From Aureimonas sp. AU4 (GTDB lineage: Bacteria > Pseudomonadota > Alphaproteobacteria > Rhizobiales > Rhizobiaceae), in the NCBI RefSeq assembly GCF_001463765.1, contig NZ_BBWK01000007.1:1-39712 (forward strand): 39,712 nucleotides of DNA, written 5' to 3'. The notes under the pieces were generated by a model. That model did not search any database. It saw nothing but the letters and a program-made list of their open reading frames with translations, and was not told the DNA's origin. The position numbers and the translations under genes are program-made. Positions 1 to 7,158 of this stretch are shown here, piece after piece. The stretch's first letter is position 1, and the number at the start of each line of letters is the position of its first letter.

Positions 1-643
1 GCGGGCTCCACGCCATGACGCCGACGCCCTGGTCGAGCGCGACCGGGAGAAGCTCGTATTCCGCCTCGCGCGCTTCGAGCGTGTAGTGGATCTGCTGCGT
101 GACGAAGCGCGAGAGGTTGTGGCGCTCCGAGATGCCGAGCGCCTTCATGAGGTGCCAGGCCGAGAAGTTCGAGCAGCCGACGTAGCGGACCATGCCGTGC
201 TGGACGAGCGTGTCGAGCGCCGCCATCGTCTCCTCCAGCGGCGTCTGCCCGTCCCACTGGTGAACGAGATAGACGTCGATCCGGTCGGTGCGCAGGCGCT
301 TGAGGCTCGCCTCGCACTCGCGGATGATGTGGAGGCGCGACAGGCCTTGCTCGTTCGGACCCGCGCCCATCGGAAAGCGGACCTTCGAGGCGATCAGGAC
401 GTCGCCCGGCCGCTTGCCGCCCAGCACCTCGCCGACGATCTCCTCGGACCGTCCGCCGGAATAGACGTTGGCCGTATCGATGAGGTTCACGCCCTGGTCG
501 ATGCACAGGTCCACCAGCCGGCGGGCGTCGTCGACCTCGACCGCGCCGGTGGCGCCGAAGTTGCCGCGCCCCCCGAAGGTCATGGTTCCCATGGTGAGCG
601 TCGAGACCTTCAGCCCCGAGCGTCCGAGCGAGCGATATTCCAT
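1..643 (-). CDS. Aldo/keto reductase, 3' end cut by window edge
   Basis: Probable NADPH-dependent aldo/keto reductase that reduces carbonyl compounds in the cytoplasm; its substrate cannot be read from sequence. About 214 residues are present and the C-terminal third lies beyond base 1. The family's catalytic tetrad is visible as Asp56, Tyr61 (in DTANVYSGG), Lys87 (in IASKV) and His128 (in LVHQW). The N-terminus MEYRSLGRSGLKVS is typical of the family. The ATG at 641-643 is preceded by AGGGAGG about eight bases upstream. It follows the HxlR regulator gene on the same strand after 32 bases, so the two probably form an operon. HxlR regulators often control such redox enzymes, which suggests detoxification of reactive carbonyls or quinones (inference). 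Confidence 0.92.
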   Translation of the reverse strand, partial: MEYRSLGRSGLKVSTLTMGTMTFGGRGNFGATGAVEVDDARRLVDLCIDQGVNLIDTANVYSGGRSEEIVGEVLGGKRPGDVLIASKVRFPMGAGPNEQGLSRLHIIRECEASLKRLRTDRIDVYLVHQWDGQTPLEETMAALDTLVQHGMVRYVGCSNFSAWHLMKALGISERHNLSRFVTQQIHYTLEAREAEYELLPVALDQGVGVMAWSP

Positions 644-675
644 GTGGGCGGTCCTCCCTGAACCCCGCGCGAGCC

Positions 676-1035
676 CTATCGCGCGTCGAAGCGCGACTGG
701 GCGGCGAGAACCGCACCGATATGCCTTTGCGCCCAGGTCGTCAGCCCCTGGATTTCGGTCGCGAGCGTCAACCCGAGCGGCGTGATCGAGTAGGTGACGC
801 TGACCGGCATCGTGGGCAGGACCTCGCGTGCCACCAGTCCGTCGCGCTCGAGGCTCTTTAGGGTCTGCGACAGCATCTTCTGCGAGATGCCGCCGATCAT
901 CCGTCGCAGCTCGTTGAAGCGGCGTGGACCCTTGGCGAGCAGCGTCAGGAGAAGCGTCGTCCACTTGTCGGCGATGCGATCGAGCACGAGCCGCGTCGGG
1001 CAGGCGGGATCGTAGACGTTGGGCGTCAGGTCCAT
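676..1035 (-). CDS. HxlR-family winged helix transcriptional regulator
   Basis: DNA-binding regulator of the HxlR/DUF24 family, 119 residues from the ATG at 1033-1035. The winged helix is recognisable from DKWTTLLLTLLAKGPRRFNE, ISQKMLSQTLKSLERDGLV and VTYSITPLG. A longer reading from base 1122 would run through the divergent promoter and has no Shine-Dalgarno sequence, whereas GAGGAA lies just before the chosen start. The only cysteine is Cys12 in DPACPTR; in relatives such as YodB and HypR an N-terminal cysteine senses electrophiles or disulfide stress. The gene is divergent from an NAD(P)H-binding protein and lies upstream of an aldo/keto reductase, so it probably represses both in response to reactive carbonyls or quinones. 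That function is inferred from context. Confidence 0.93.
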   Translation of the reverse strand: MDLTPNVYDPACPTRLVLDRIADKWTTLLLTLLAKGPRRFNELRRMIGGISQKMLSQTLKSLERDGLVAREVLPTMPVSVTYSITPLGLTLATEIQGLTTWAQRHIGAVLAAQSRFDAR

Positions 1036-1102
1036 GGGTTTCCTCGCGGTGACCTCGTGCGCATCCGGTGCCTTCTTTTCAGGCCGGTCGCCAGGTGGCA
1101 TC

Positions 1103-1121
1103 TGGTATCCGTTGGTTACCA
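1103..1121. promoter_or_regulatory. Candidate HxlR operator, inverted repeat TGGTA-N9-TACCA
   Basis: A dyad TGGTA (1103-1107), nine bases, TACCA (1117-1121) lies in the 101-base interval between the divergent HxlR and NAD(P)H-binding genes. It sits 15 bases before the rightward start codon. HxlR-family dimers bind inverted repeats in such divergent promoters, so this is the most likely operator. The assignment rests on symmetry and position only. Confidence 0.45.
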
Positions 1122-1136
1122 AAAGAAGGACGAATC

Positions 1137-1745
1137 ATGAAGGTGGCATTGATCGGAGCTTCGGGTCAGGCGGGCTCCCGCATCCTGCGCGAACTCTCGA
1201 ACCGGGGGCATGCGGTGACGGCGATCGCGCGCAACCCCAAGCGCATCGAGGTGCTGGCGGGCGTCACGCCGGTGCGCGGCGACGTCGCCGATGCCGACGC
1301 GCTGGCCTCGATCCTCAGCGGACACGACGCGGTGGTGAGTTCGGTCCACTTTCTCGCCTTCGACGCCGAGACGCTGATCGCGGCGGTCCGGGCGAGTGGG
1401 GTGAAGCGCTATCTGGTCGTTGGCGGTGCGGGGAGCCTGGAGGTCGCGCCCGGCCAGCGCCTTCTCGACGCGCCGGGCTTTCCGGACGCCTACAAGGCGG
1501 AGGCGAGCGCGGGGGCCAACTATCTCGACCGGCTGCGTGCGGAGGACGACCTCGACTGGACGTTCTTCTCGCCCGCCGCGATGTTCGTGCCCGGTGAGCG
1601 CACGGGCCGCTTTCGCCTCGGAGAGGATGCGCTGATCGCGAACGACCAGGGCTCCTCGATCTCGTTCGAGGACTACGCGATCGCGCTGGTGGACGAGCTG
1701 GAGCAGCCCCGCCACGTGCGGGGTCGCTTCACGATCGGGTACTGA
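1137..1745 (+). CDS. NAD(P)H-binding atypical short-chain dehydrogenase (NmrA/YwnB-like)
   Basis: A 202-residue single-domain Rossmann protein of the NAD(P)H-binding (NmrA/atypical SDR) group. The nucleotide motif GASGQAGSR is at residues 7-15, with the glycines of GxxGxxG at 7, 10 and 13. It is followed by the basic patch ARNPKR, which suggests NADP(H) rather than NAD(H). Further family segments are VVGGAGSLEV and DLDWTFFSPAAMF. The classical YxxxK catalytic pair is not obvious, so it may be a redox sensor or a quinone/flavin reductase-like enzyme. The ATG at 1137 has AGAAGGA six bases upstream, and an earlier in-frame ATG at 1068 lies within the regulator's coding region. Divergent from, and probably controlled by, the HxlR regulator. 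Confidence 0.92.
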   Translation: MKVALIGASGQAGSRILRELSNRGHAVTAIARNPKRIEVLAGVTPVRGDVADADALASILSGHDAVVSSVHFLAFDAETLIAAVRASGVKRYLVVGGAGSLEVAPGQRLLDAPGFPDAYKAEASAGANYLDRLRAEDDLDWTFFSPAAMFVPGERTGRFRLGEDALIANDQGSSISFEDYAIALVDELEQPRHVRGRFTIGY

Positions 1746-1748
1746 CGC

Positions 1749-2948
1749 TCAGTTGAGCGCGGTGAGAAGGCGCGCGGTCGGCCAGCCGTCGGCGGGCAGG
1801 CCGTGCTTCATCTGCTCCTCGCGCACGGCGGCGCGCGTGTTGGCGCCCAGGATTCCGTCGATCTTGCCGACGTCATAGCCCATGGTGGCGAGGCGCTGCT
1901 GCAGCACCTTCATCTGCTCGCCGTCGAGGCCCGGCTGCGGGTTGCCCATGTCGGCCGCCGGCCCGCCCGCCAGGCGCGTGCCGAAATAGGCGGCGGTCAG
2001 CGAGTAGGTCAGCGAGTTGTTCCAGGTCAGGTAGATGTCGAAGTTCGGGAAGGCCAGGAAGGCCGGGCCGCCCGCGCCCTGGGGCAGGACGACCGAGGCC
2101 ATCATGCCGTCGCTTTCCAGCGGCGAGCCATCGGCCTTGGTGACGCCGAGCTTGGCGAACTCCGAGCGCGGCTCCTTGGAGACGAGCGCCGCGCGGTCGA
2201 AGGGGAAGTTCGCGGGAATGCGCACGGCCTCCAGCCAAGGCTCGCCGCGACGGTAGCCCATGGACTGGATGAACTTGCCGGTGGTCATCAGGACGTCCGG
2301 CACGTCGGTCAGGAGGTTGATCGTGCCGTTGCCGTCCTGGTCCGTCCCGTAGGCGAGGTAATCTTCCGGCAGGATCTGGGTCTGGCCGAGCTCTCCGGCC
2401 CAGGCGCCGCGCATCTGGTCGGGGCGCAGGTATCCGCGATCCACGAGCTCGATCGCGCCGATGAGATGCGGGCGGAAGATCTCGGGACGGCGGCAGTCGT
2501 GGGCGAGCGTCGCCAGCGCCGACAGCGTGTCGAAGTCGCCGAGAACCGCGCCGTAGTCCGTCTCGAGGCCCCAGAACGAGGCGATCACCGGACCGGGCAC
2601 GCCGGTCTGGCGCTCGACCTCGGCGAAGGTCGAGGCGTATTTGCGCAGGTTCGCCTGGCCGCGCGCGAGCCGGTCCTTGTTGACCATGCGGCCCTGGAAC
2701 TGCGTCCAGGCCTGCTGGAACACGCCCTGGCCGCGATCACGCGAGAGCACCTTCGGGTCCGGGCGCACGTTGGCGAGCGCCCGCTCGATGCCGGCCTCCG
2801 ACAGGCCCTTCGCCCGCGCTTCCGTCCGCACGCCATCGAGGAAGGCGCCGAAGTCGCCGCCGCACTGCGCGCCCTGCGCCAGGGCTCCTCCGGTGGTAGC
2901 CAGAAGGGCGGCGGCGAGAATCGCGAGGCGTCGCGGGGCATGGGACAT
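1749..2948 (-). CDS. Lytic murein transglycosylase, MltB family, with peptidoglycan-binding domain
   Basis: Secreted 399-residue enzyme that cleaves the MurNAc-GlcNAc bond of peptidoglycan, leaving a 1,6-anhydro end. Residues 1-25 form a signal peptide ending ALA. No lipobox is present, so the protein is probably soluble in the periplasm. The MltB/SLT_3 catalytic domain spans roughly 30-330, with the catalytic Glu129 in FWGLETDYG and the family segment GELGQTQILP at 185-194. A peptidoglycan-binding type 1 domain occupies about 343-399 (LQQRLATMGYDVGKIDGILG). The gene converges with the NAD(P)H-binding gene, its stop lying three bases from that gene's stop. Three further wall hydrolase genes lie within 4 kb. 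Confidence 0.95.
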   Translation of the reverse strand: MSHAPRRLAILAAALLATTGGALAQGAQCGGDFGAFLDGVRTEARAKGLSEAGIERALANVRPDPKVLSRDRGQGVFQQAWTQFQGRMVNKDRLARGQANLRKYASTFAEVERQTGVPGPVIASFWGLETDYGAVLGDFDTLSALATLAHDCRRPEIFRPHLIGAIELVDRGYLRPDQMRGAWAGELGQTQILPEDYLAYGTDQDGNGTINLLTDVPDVLMTTGKFIQSMGYRRGEPWLEAVRIPANFPFDRAALVSKEPRSEFAKLGVTKADGSPLESDGMMASVVLPQGAGGPAFLAFPNFDIYLTWNNSLTYSLTAAYFGTRLAGGPAADMGNPQPGLDGEQMKVLQQRLATMGYDVGKIDGILGANTRAAVREEQMKHGLPADGWPTARLLTALN

Positions 2949-3027
2949 CGGGGAGGCATCCTTGTGGTCTGGAAATCGGGATGAGGCTGCTGAAGCCGCA
3001 AACTGCGGCGCGAGCGTGGCCTGACCG

Positions 3028-3831
3028 TCAGCTCGACGGACGATGGGCGGCGAGCCAGGCGCGCCAGTCCTCGCGCGTGCCCGAAAAGGCGTTGCGGTCC
3101 ACGAGGCCGTCGACGCCCGGCACGGTGCCCGTCGCCGTCCACTGCCAGAAGCGGAAATCGCGGTCGGGATAGTTCGCGGTCGGGTGGTCCTTCACGCCGC
3201 GCAGCCAGAACTGATGCTTGGGAAAGGTTCCGACGAGGCGGTCGCGGTGGATGTCGATTGGGGCGTAGATGATGGGTCGCACGCCGTAGTGCTTCTCGAC
3301 CGCGTCGAGGAAGGCCGTCATCTCGCGCACCACCTCGTCGCGCGGCGGGCGGCGCGTGCAGGTGGGCGAGTCCGGGTTCCACTCGACGTCGAGCACCGGG
3401 GGCAGGGCCTGCGGGTCGCGCGGCACGTTGGCGATGAACCAGGCGGCCTGCTCGATGCCGGGCCGGCACCAGTAGAAGAAGTGGTAGGCCCCGCGCGGCA
3501 CGCCGGCGGCGGCGGCCGCCTTCCAGTTGCGCAGGAAGGCGGAATCGACGCGGTCTCCGCCTTCCGTCGACTTCAGGAAGGCGAAGGCGACGCCGCCGCG
3601 CCGCGCCGCGTCCCAGTCGATCTCGCCCTGGTACTTCGACACGTCGATGCCGTGGACCGGATAGTGTTCCGGGGTCGAGCCGTTGATGCCGGAGAGGCCG
3701 AGATCGCCGGGGTCGAGCGAGGCCGAGCGGCAGGCGCCGAGGGCGGCGAGCGCGCAGAAGAGGCCGGTGAGAACGAGGCGACGGGCGCGGCCGCGGCTGG
3801 GGCGAATGGCGTGGGAGCCGGTGTCGGCCAT
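3028..3831 (-). CDS. Glycoside hydrolase family 25 (Chalaropsis-type) lysozyme lipoprotein
   Basis: Probable N-acetylmuramidase of 267 residues. After an arginine-rich start, a lipoprotein signal with lipobox LGAC places the lipidated cysteine at residue 34. The GH25 domain starts at HGIDVSKYQGEIDW (Asp63). The catalytic DxE is Asp148 and Glu150 in PVLDVEW. Strand motifs RGAYHFFYW, FWQWT and GVDGLVDRN complete the fold. The start ATG at 3829-3831 has GGAG ten bases upstream; the open frame continues far upstream to 4659, but that part is antisense to other genes. GH25 enzymes are frequent in phages and Gram-positive bacteria but also occur as proteobacterial lipoproteins. The lipid anchor argues for a host envelope enzyme rather than a prophage endolysin. 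Confidence 0.93.
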   Translation of the reverse strand: MADTGSHAIRPSRGRARRLVLTGLFCALAALGACRSASLDPGDLGLSGINGSTPEHYPVHGIDVSKYQGEIDWDAARRGGVAFAFLKSTEGGDRVDSAFLRNWKAAAAAGVPRGAYHFFYWCRPGIEQAAWFIANVPRDPQALPPVLDVEWNPDSPTCTRRPPRDEVVREMTAFLDAVEKHYGVRPIIYAPIDIHRDRLVGTFPKHQFWLRGVKDHPTANYPDRDFRFWQWTATGTVPGVDGLVDRNAFSGTREDWRAWLAAHRPSS

Positions 3832-3990
3832 GGGTCTCGCGTCTCCATTAAGGACGCGGACACCTTGGGGTCCGCCCGATCGCAACGGCGCGCACGTTCG
3901 CGGCGGCGCCTGACGCGAGGCTGACGCATCCGCGCTGGGGAGCACCCGCGACCGTGTGTCGGGATAAAAGAATGCGTGATCTGATGCGGG

Positions 3991-4015
3991 AGAACCATTT
4001 GGTCGCACCCGCGTT
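3991..4015 (+). promoter_or_regulatory. Candidate EcfG-type stress promoter, AGAAC-N16-CGTT
   Basis: AGAAC (3991-3995), sixteen bases, then CGTT (4012-4015), ending 42 bases before the ATG of the Thr-rich lipoprotein gene. The general stress sigma factor EcfG of alphaproteobacteria recognises GGAAC-N16/17-CGTT, so this has one mismatch. Suggestive only, because such a short pattern can arise by chance. Confidence 0.3.
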
Positions 4016-4057
4016 GGGGGTCCCGAAGGTACATCGTCGCAAAAGGATCCGACACTC

Positions 4058-4288
4058 ATGAAGACCATCACGCTCGCCGCTGGCGTCGCCGCCCTTCTGG
4101 CCCTGTCGGCCTGCTCCGACAACAGCTCCAAGACGCCGTCGACCACCTCGAGCTCGACGACGACCGCCCCCGCCACCACCGGCACGGGCGCGACGCCTGG
4201 CGCCACCACGACGACCACGACGCCGGCCACCGGCGGCACGATGGCGCCGGCGACCGGCGGCTCCACGACCTCCACGACCACGAACTGA
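4058..4288 (+). CDS. Small Thr/Ser-rich putative lipoprotein
   Basis: A 76-residue protein with a clear lipoprotein signal: MKTITLAAGVAALLALSACS puts the lipidated cysteine at residue 19 after lipobox LSAC. The mature part of about 57 residues is almost entirely Thr, Ser, Ala, Gly and Pro, with TTTTTT and two ATGG-type repeats. It contains no aromatic residue and is presumably disordered. I recognise no family; such proteins are often annotated as hypothetical lipoproteins. It is monocistronic, with AAAGGA upstream of the ATG, a perfect hairpin downstream and a possible EcfG promoter upstream. It may be a stress-induced envelope protein, but function is unknown. The lipobox and the start make it likely to be real despite its size. 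Confidence 0.75.
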   Translation: MKTITLAAGVAALLALSACSDNSSKTPSTTSSSTTTAPATTGTGATPGATTTTTTPATGGTMAPATGGSTTSTTTN

Positions 4289-4314
4289 TCCTCATCGCCT
4301 CGGCGAGAGGGCGG

Positions 4315-4337
4315 CGGCCGGCTCTTCGAGCCGGCCG
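4315..4337 (+). terminator. Hairpin terminator after the small lipoprotein gene
   Basis: A perfect ten-base stem, CGGCCGGCTC (4315-4324), loop TTC, GAGCCGGCCG (4328-4337), 27 bases after the stop codon. The downstream sequence is only weakly T-rich (TTCGCTTGT), so termination may be partial. Confidence 0.6.
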
Positions 4338-4438
4338 TTCGCTTGTCGGGAGGCGCCTCGCGCACGGCCGTCTTTTCGCGGTCGCCGCGACACGATAGGA
4401 AAGGCGCCGGGGATTCTCCCGGTCCTCGGACGGACGGC

Positions 4439-5167
4439 ATGTCGATCTTTTCCACCCTCGGGCAGCTCCTGAGGGACCTCGCGCAGCAGGGCGGCTCGGT
4501 CGTCGAGACCTTGGTGGAGCGCGTTCGCACCGCTTTTTCGGGCGACCGCGAGACGCGGCGCCGCGTCGCCTTCTCGGTCGCGATGATCGCGCTGTCGGCC
4601 AAGATGGCGCGTGCCGACGGCGTCGTGACGCCGGCCGAGATCAGCGCCTTCCGTCGCATCTTCCTGATCCCGCCCGACGAACTTCAGAACGTCTTCCGTC
4701 TCTATTCCATCGCGCAGCAGGACACGGCGGGCTTCGAGATCTACGCCTCGCGCATGCGCGCGCTCTGCGAGGAGCCGCCGGCGGACGGTGAGGAGGGCTG
4801 TGCGCTGCTCGTCGACGTCCTCGACGGCCTGTTCCACATCGCCGGTGCCGATGGCGTGGTGCACGAGCGCGAGCTCGACTTCCTCGCGGCCGTCGCGGAG
4901 CGCTTCGGGCTGACCGCCGCGCAGTTCGAGCGCATCCGTGCTCGCCATGTCGACGGCGGCGAAGCCGGGGCCTTCGCCGTGCTGGGCGTCGATCCGAACG
5001 CCAGCCACGAGGAAATGCGCCGCCGCTACCTCCATCTCGTACGCGAGAACCACCCCGATCGCCTCGCCGCGCGAGGGGTCCCGGCGGAGTTCATGGCGAT
5101 CGCCACGGAGCGCATGAAAGCGATCAACGCCGCCTGGGCCATGGTCGGGCGGGTGGCGGTGTCCTGA
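4439..5167 (+). CDS. TerB and J-domain protein (DjlA-like co-chaperone)
   Basis: A 242-residue cytoplasmic protein with two domains. Residues about 40-165 form a TerB (tellurite-resistance-like) helical domain with two acidic, probably metal-binding, turns: MARADGVVTPAEI and IAGADGVVHERE. Residues about 177-242 form a DnaJ domain, with the essential HPD tripeptide at 205-207 (ENHPDRLAARG). J domains stimulate DnaK ATPase. E. coli DjlA has the same domain order but carries a membrane anchor, which is missing here. ATG 4439 is chosen because the TerB domain follows it at the usual distance; an earlier in-frame ATG at 4343 would add 32 residues that overlap the terminator region. The stop overlaps the next start (TGATG), so the amidase is probably translationally coupled. 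Confidence 0.9.
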   Translation: MSIFSTLGQLLRDLAQQGGSVVETLVERVRTAFSGDRETRRRVAFSVAMIALSAKMARADGVVTPAEISAFRRIFLIPPDELQNVFRLYSIAQQDTAGFEIYASRMRALCEEPPADGEEGCALLVDVLDGLFHIAGADGVVHERELDFLAAVAERFGLTAAQFERIRARHVDGGEAGAFAVLGVDPNASHEEMRRRYLHLVRENHPDRLAARGVPAEFMAIATERMKAINAAWAMVGRVAVS

Positions 5168-5931
5168 TGGCGACGGAGGCGGTCTGGCAGGCCGACAGCG
5201 CGCTGGTGTCGCGGCTGGAGCCTTCGGCCAACCACAACGAGCGGGCGGGCGGCGCCGGGCCCGACATGCTCGTTCTTCACTACACCGGCATGCGGGACGC
5301 GGCTTCCGCGCTCGCACGGCTGCGCGACCCGGCCGCCGAGGTGTCGGCCCATTACCTCGTGGACGAGGACGGGACGCTGGTCCAGCTGGTGCCCGAGGCG
5401 CGCCGGGCCTGGCACGCGGGACTCTCGCGCTGGAAGGGGCGGGACGACGTCAACTCGCGCTCGATCGGGATCGAGATCGTCAATCCCGGCCACGAACACG
5501 GCTACCGCGCGTTCCCTTCCGAACAGATCGCCACCGTCGTCCAATTGTGCCGAGATTGTGTCGATCGTTGGTCGATCGCGGGCGATCAGGTCGTGGCCCA
5601 CTCGGATGTCGCCCCGGCTCGCAAGGAAGATCCCGGCGAATTCTTCCCTTGGAATCAACTTTGGGCAGCGGGCGTCGGCCACTTCGTGGCGCCGGTCGAG
5701 ATGCGGAGCGGGCGCTTCCTCCTGCGCGGTGACGCGGGCCCCCCGGTCGCGGCCTGGCAGGAAATGCTCGCGAGCTACGGATACCCCTGCGACATCAACG
5801 GAACCTTCGACGACACAACGCATTTCTGCACCTTGGCGTTTCAGCGGCACTTCCGCCAAGCGAAGGTCGACGGGTGCGCCGATGCCTCGACCGTCGCGAC
5901 CCTGCACAGGCTGCTCGCGACCCGTCCGTAG
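5167..5931 (+). CDS. N-acetylmuramoyl-L-alanine amidase (Amidase_2, AmiD/AmpD-like) with PG-binding domain
   Basis: Zinc amidase of 254 residues that cuts between MurNAc (or anhydro-MurNAc) and L-Ala of muropeptides. Likely zinc ligands, by analogy with AmpD, are His38 (LHYTGM), His145 (VAHSDVAP) and Asp155 (RKEDPGE). Glu103 in GIEIVNPG is the probable catalytic acid. Other family segments are SAHYLVDEDG and WHAG. A peptidoglycan-binding type 1 domain fills roughly residues 190-250. There is no signal peptide or lipobox, so the protein may be a cytoplasmic recycling enzyme like AmpD, although the binding domain is more typical of AmiD. Its start codon overlaps the stop of the TerB/J-domain gene by one base. 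Confidence 0.94.
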   Translation: MATEAVWQADSALVSRLEPSANHNERAGGAGPDMLVLHYTGMRDAASALARLRDPAAEVSAHYLVDEDGTLVQLVPEARRAWHAGLSRWKGRDDVNSRSIGIEIVNPGHEHGYRAFPSEQIATVVQLCRDCVDRWSIAGDQVVAHSDVAPARKEDPGEFFPWNQLWAAGVGHFVAPVEMRSGRFLLRGDAGPPVAAWQEMLASYGYPCDINGTFDDTTHFCTLAFQRHFRQAKVDGCADASTVATLHRLLATRP

Positions 5932-6002
5932 CTGACCCGAGGCTGGACCGGGCCGAATCGGTGCGCCGTGTTTGTATCACTCTGAAATATTGTGTTACCG
6001 CG

Positions 6003-6017
6003 CCGTCACATTGACGG
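6003..6017. promoter_or_regulatory. Palindrome CCGTCA-CAT-TGACGG upstream of the SLT gene
   Basis: A perfect six-base dyad with a three-base centre, 120 bases before the SLT transglycosylase start, in the 206-base gap after the amidase gene. It could be an operator or part of a small hairpin. The right half contains TTGACG, a possible -35 element, but I do not see a convincing -10 at the right spacing. Confidence 0.3.
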
Positions 6018-6137
6018 TCCGGTTCGCCGCCATAACCGGCCCCGTCACCGCCGCTGAGCATCGCGGCAGAGAGGGGATGGTCCGCACGCCGGGTTTTGGG
6101 GCGGGGCGGGACCGACGATCCGTACCACAGGACCGAA

Positions 6138-6713
6138 ATGACGAAACTGCCTGCCATGGCTTGCGCCGTGACGCTTTCGCTTGCCCAGATTTCCGTTGCC
6201 TTCGCCGATTCCGCTTCGTCCACATCCACGGCGCCGCTCAAGCCCGCCGACATCGAGACCCCCCAGGTGGCCGCTGCCGCTGCCGAGCCGACCGATTCCA
6301 CGCTCGCCGCGCGCCCCTTCGCCGACATCATCGAGCGCGAGGCCCGCGCCAATGGCGTTTCCGTCGAACTGGCCCATGCCATCGTATCGGTGGAAAGCCG
6401 CTACCGCATCGACGTCACCGGCCGCGCCGGCGAGATCGGGCTGATGCAGATCAAGCCTGCCACCGCTCGCGACATGGGCTTCGAGGGCGCGGCGACCGAT
6501 CTCTACAACCCGATCGTCAACATCCGCTACGGGATGAAGTATCTGGCCGGTGCCGAGCGGCGCGGCGGCGGAACGCTCTGCGGCACGATCCTGAAGTACA
6601 ATGCCGGCCATTACTCACGCCGCATGAACCCGACCTCGGCTCGCTACTGCCAGAAGGTCAAGCTCGTTCTCGCCAGCCTCGACTCCGACCGCTCGCGCGA
6701 TCCCGGCATCTGA
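6138..6713 (+). CDS. Soluble lytic transglycosylase (SLT domain, family 1 type)
   Basis: Secreted 191-residue lytic transglycosylase. Residues 1-24 form a signal peptide ending AFA. The SLT domain covers about 60-180: catalytic Glu86 in SVESRYR, GLMQIKPATA (101-110), a DLYNP segment and KYNAGHYS near 153-160. These are the four landmarks of the family. ATG 6138 is preferred over an in-frame ATG at 6096 because it begins directly with a signal peptide and follows ACAGGA. In other Rhizobiales a similar short transglycosylase precedes rnpB and the dcw cluster, so this is probably conserved context. Cys148 and Cys171 could form a disulfide in the periplasm (inference). Confidence 0.94.
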   Translation: MTKLPAMACAVTLSLAQISVAFADSASSTSTAPLKPADIETPQVAAAAAEPTDSTLAARPFADIIEREARANGVSVELAHAIVSVESRYRIDVTGRAGEIGLMQIKPATARDMGFEGAATDLYNPIVNIRYGMKYLAGAERRGGGTLCGTILKYNAGHYSRRMNPTSARYCQKVKLVLASLDSDRSRDPGI

Positions 6714-6724
6714 CCCGCCGGCGC

Positions 6725-6754
6725 TTGACACGCGGCGCCCCGGACCCCCTTAAG
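6725..6754 (+). promoter_or_regulatory. rnpB promoter, TTGACA-N18-CTTAAG
   Basis: A consensus -35 element TTGACA (6725-6730), an 18-base spacer and CTTAAG (6749-6754) as -10 predict transcription from about 6760. That is exactly where the first strand of helix P1 of RNase P RNA begins, so sequence and RNA start agree. Confidence 0.8.
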
Positions 6755-6759
6755 AAGCC

Positions 6760-7158
6760 GCCAGTCGGCTGGGCGACCGCTGCCGCAAGGGCCGAAAGGC
6801 CGCGGGGGAGGAAAGTCCGGGCTCCACGGAGAAACGGTGCCGGGTAACGCCCGGCGGGGGCGACCCCAGGGACAGTGCCACAGAGAACAGACCGCCTCCA
6901 CGACCTTCGGGCCAACGGGAGGTAAGGGTGAAACGGTGGGGTAAGAGCCCACCGCGCGACCGGCAACGGAAGCGGCATGGTAAACCCCACCGGGAGCAAG
7001 ACCGAATAGGAACGACGCGGCGGGAAACCGTCAGCCCTCTCCGGGCCGGTCGTTCGGGTGGGTTGCTTGAGGCGGCGCGCGAGCGTCGTCCCAGAGGAAT
7101 GGTCGCCCAAGGCAGCTTTCGGGCTGCCGGACAGAACCCGGCTTACAGGCCGACTGGC
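6760..7158 (+). ncRNA. rnpB: RNase P RNA (class A)
   Basis: Catalytic RNA of ribonuclease P, which removes 5' leaders from pre-tRNAs. Helix P1 is a perfect ten-base pairing of GCCAGTCGGC (6760-6769) with GCCGACTGGC (7149-7158). The universally conserved core GGAGGAAAGTCCGGGCTCC follows near 6808, then ACAGTGCCACAGAGAACAGA. The 3' side shows GGGTAAGAGCCCACCG and AACCCGGCTTACAGGCCGAC, the usual class A ending. The length of about 400 nt is normal. Ends are set from P1 pairing and the promoter; true ends may differ by a few bases. Confidence 0.95.

Noticed and set aside
3028-4659. Extended frame of 543 codons for the GH25 lysozyme
   Set aside because: The upstream 276 codons run antisense to the small lipoprotein and TerB/J-domain genes; a signal peptide begins at the internal ATG 3831.
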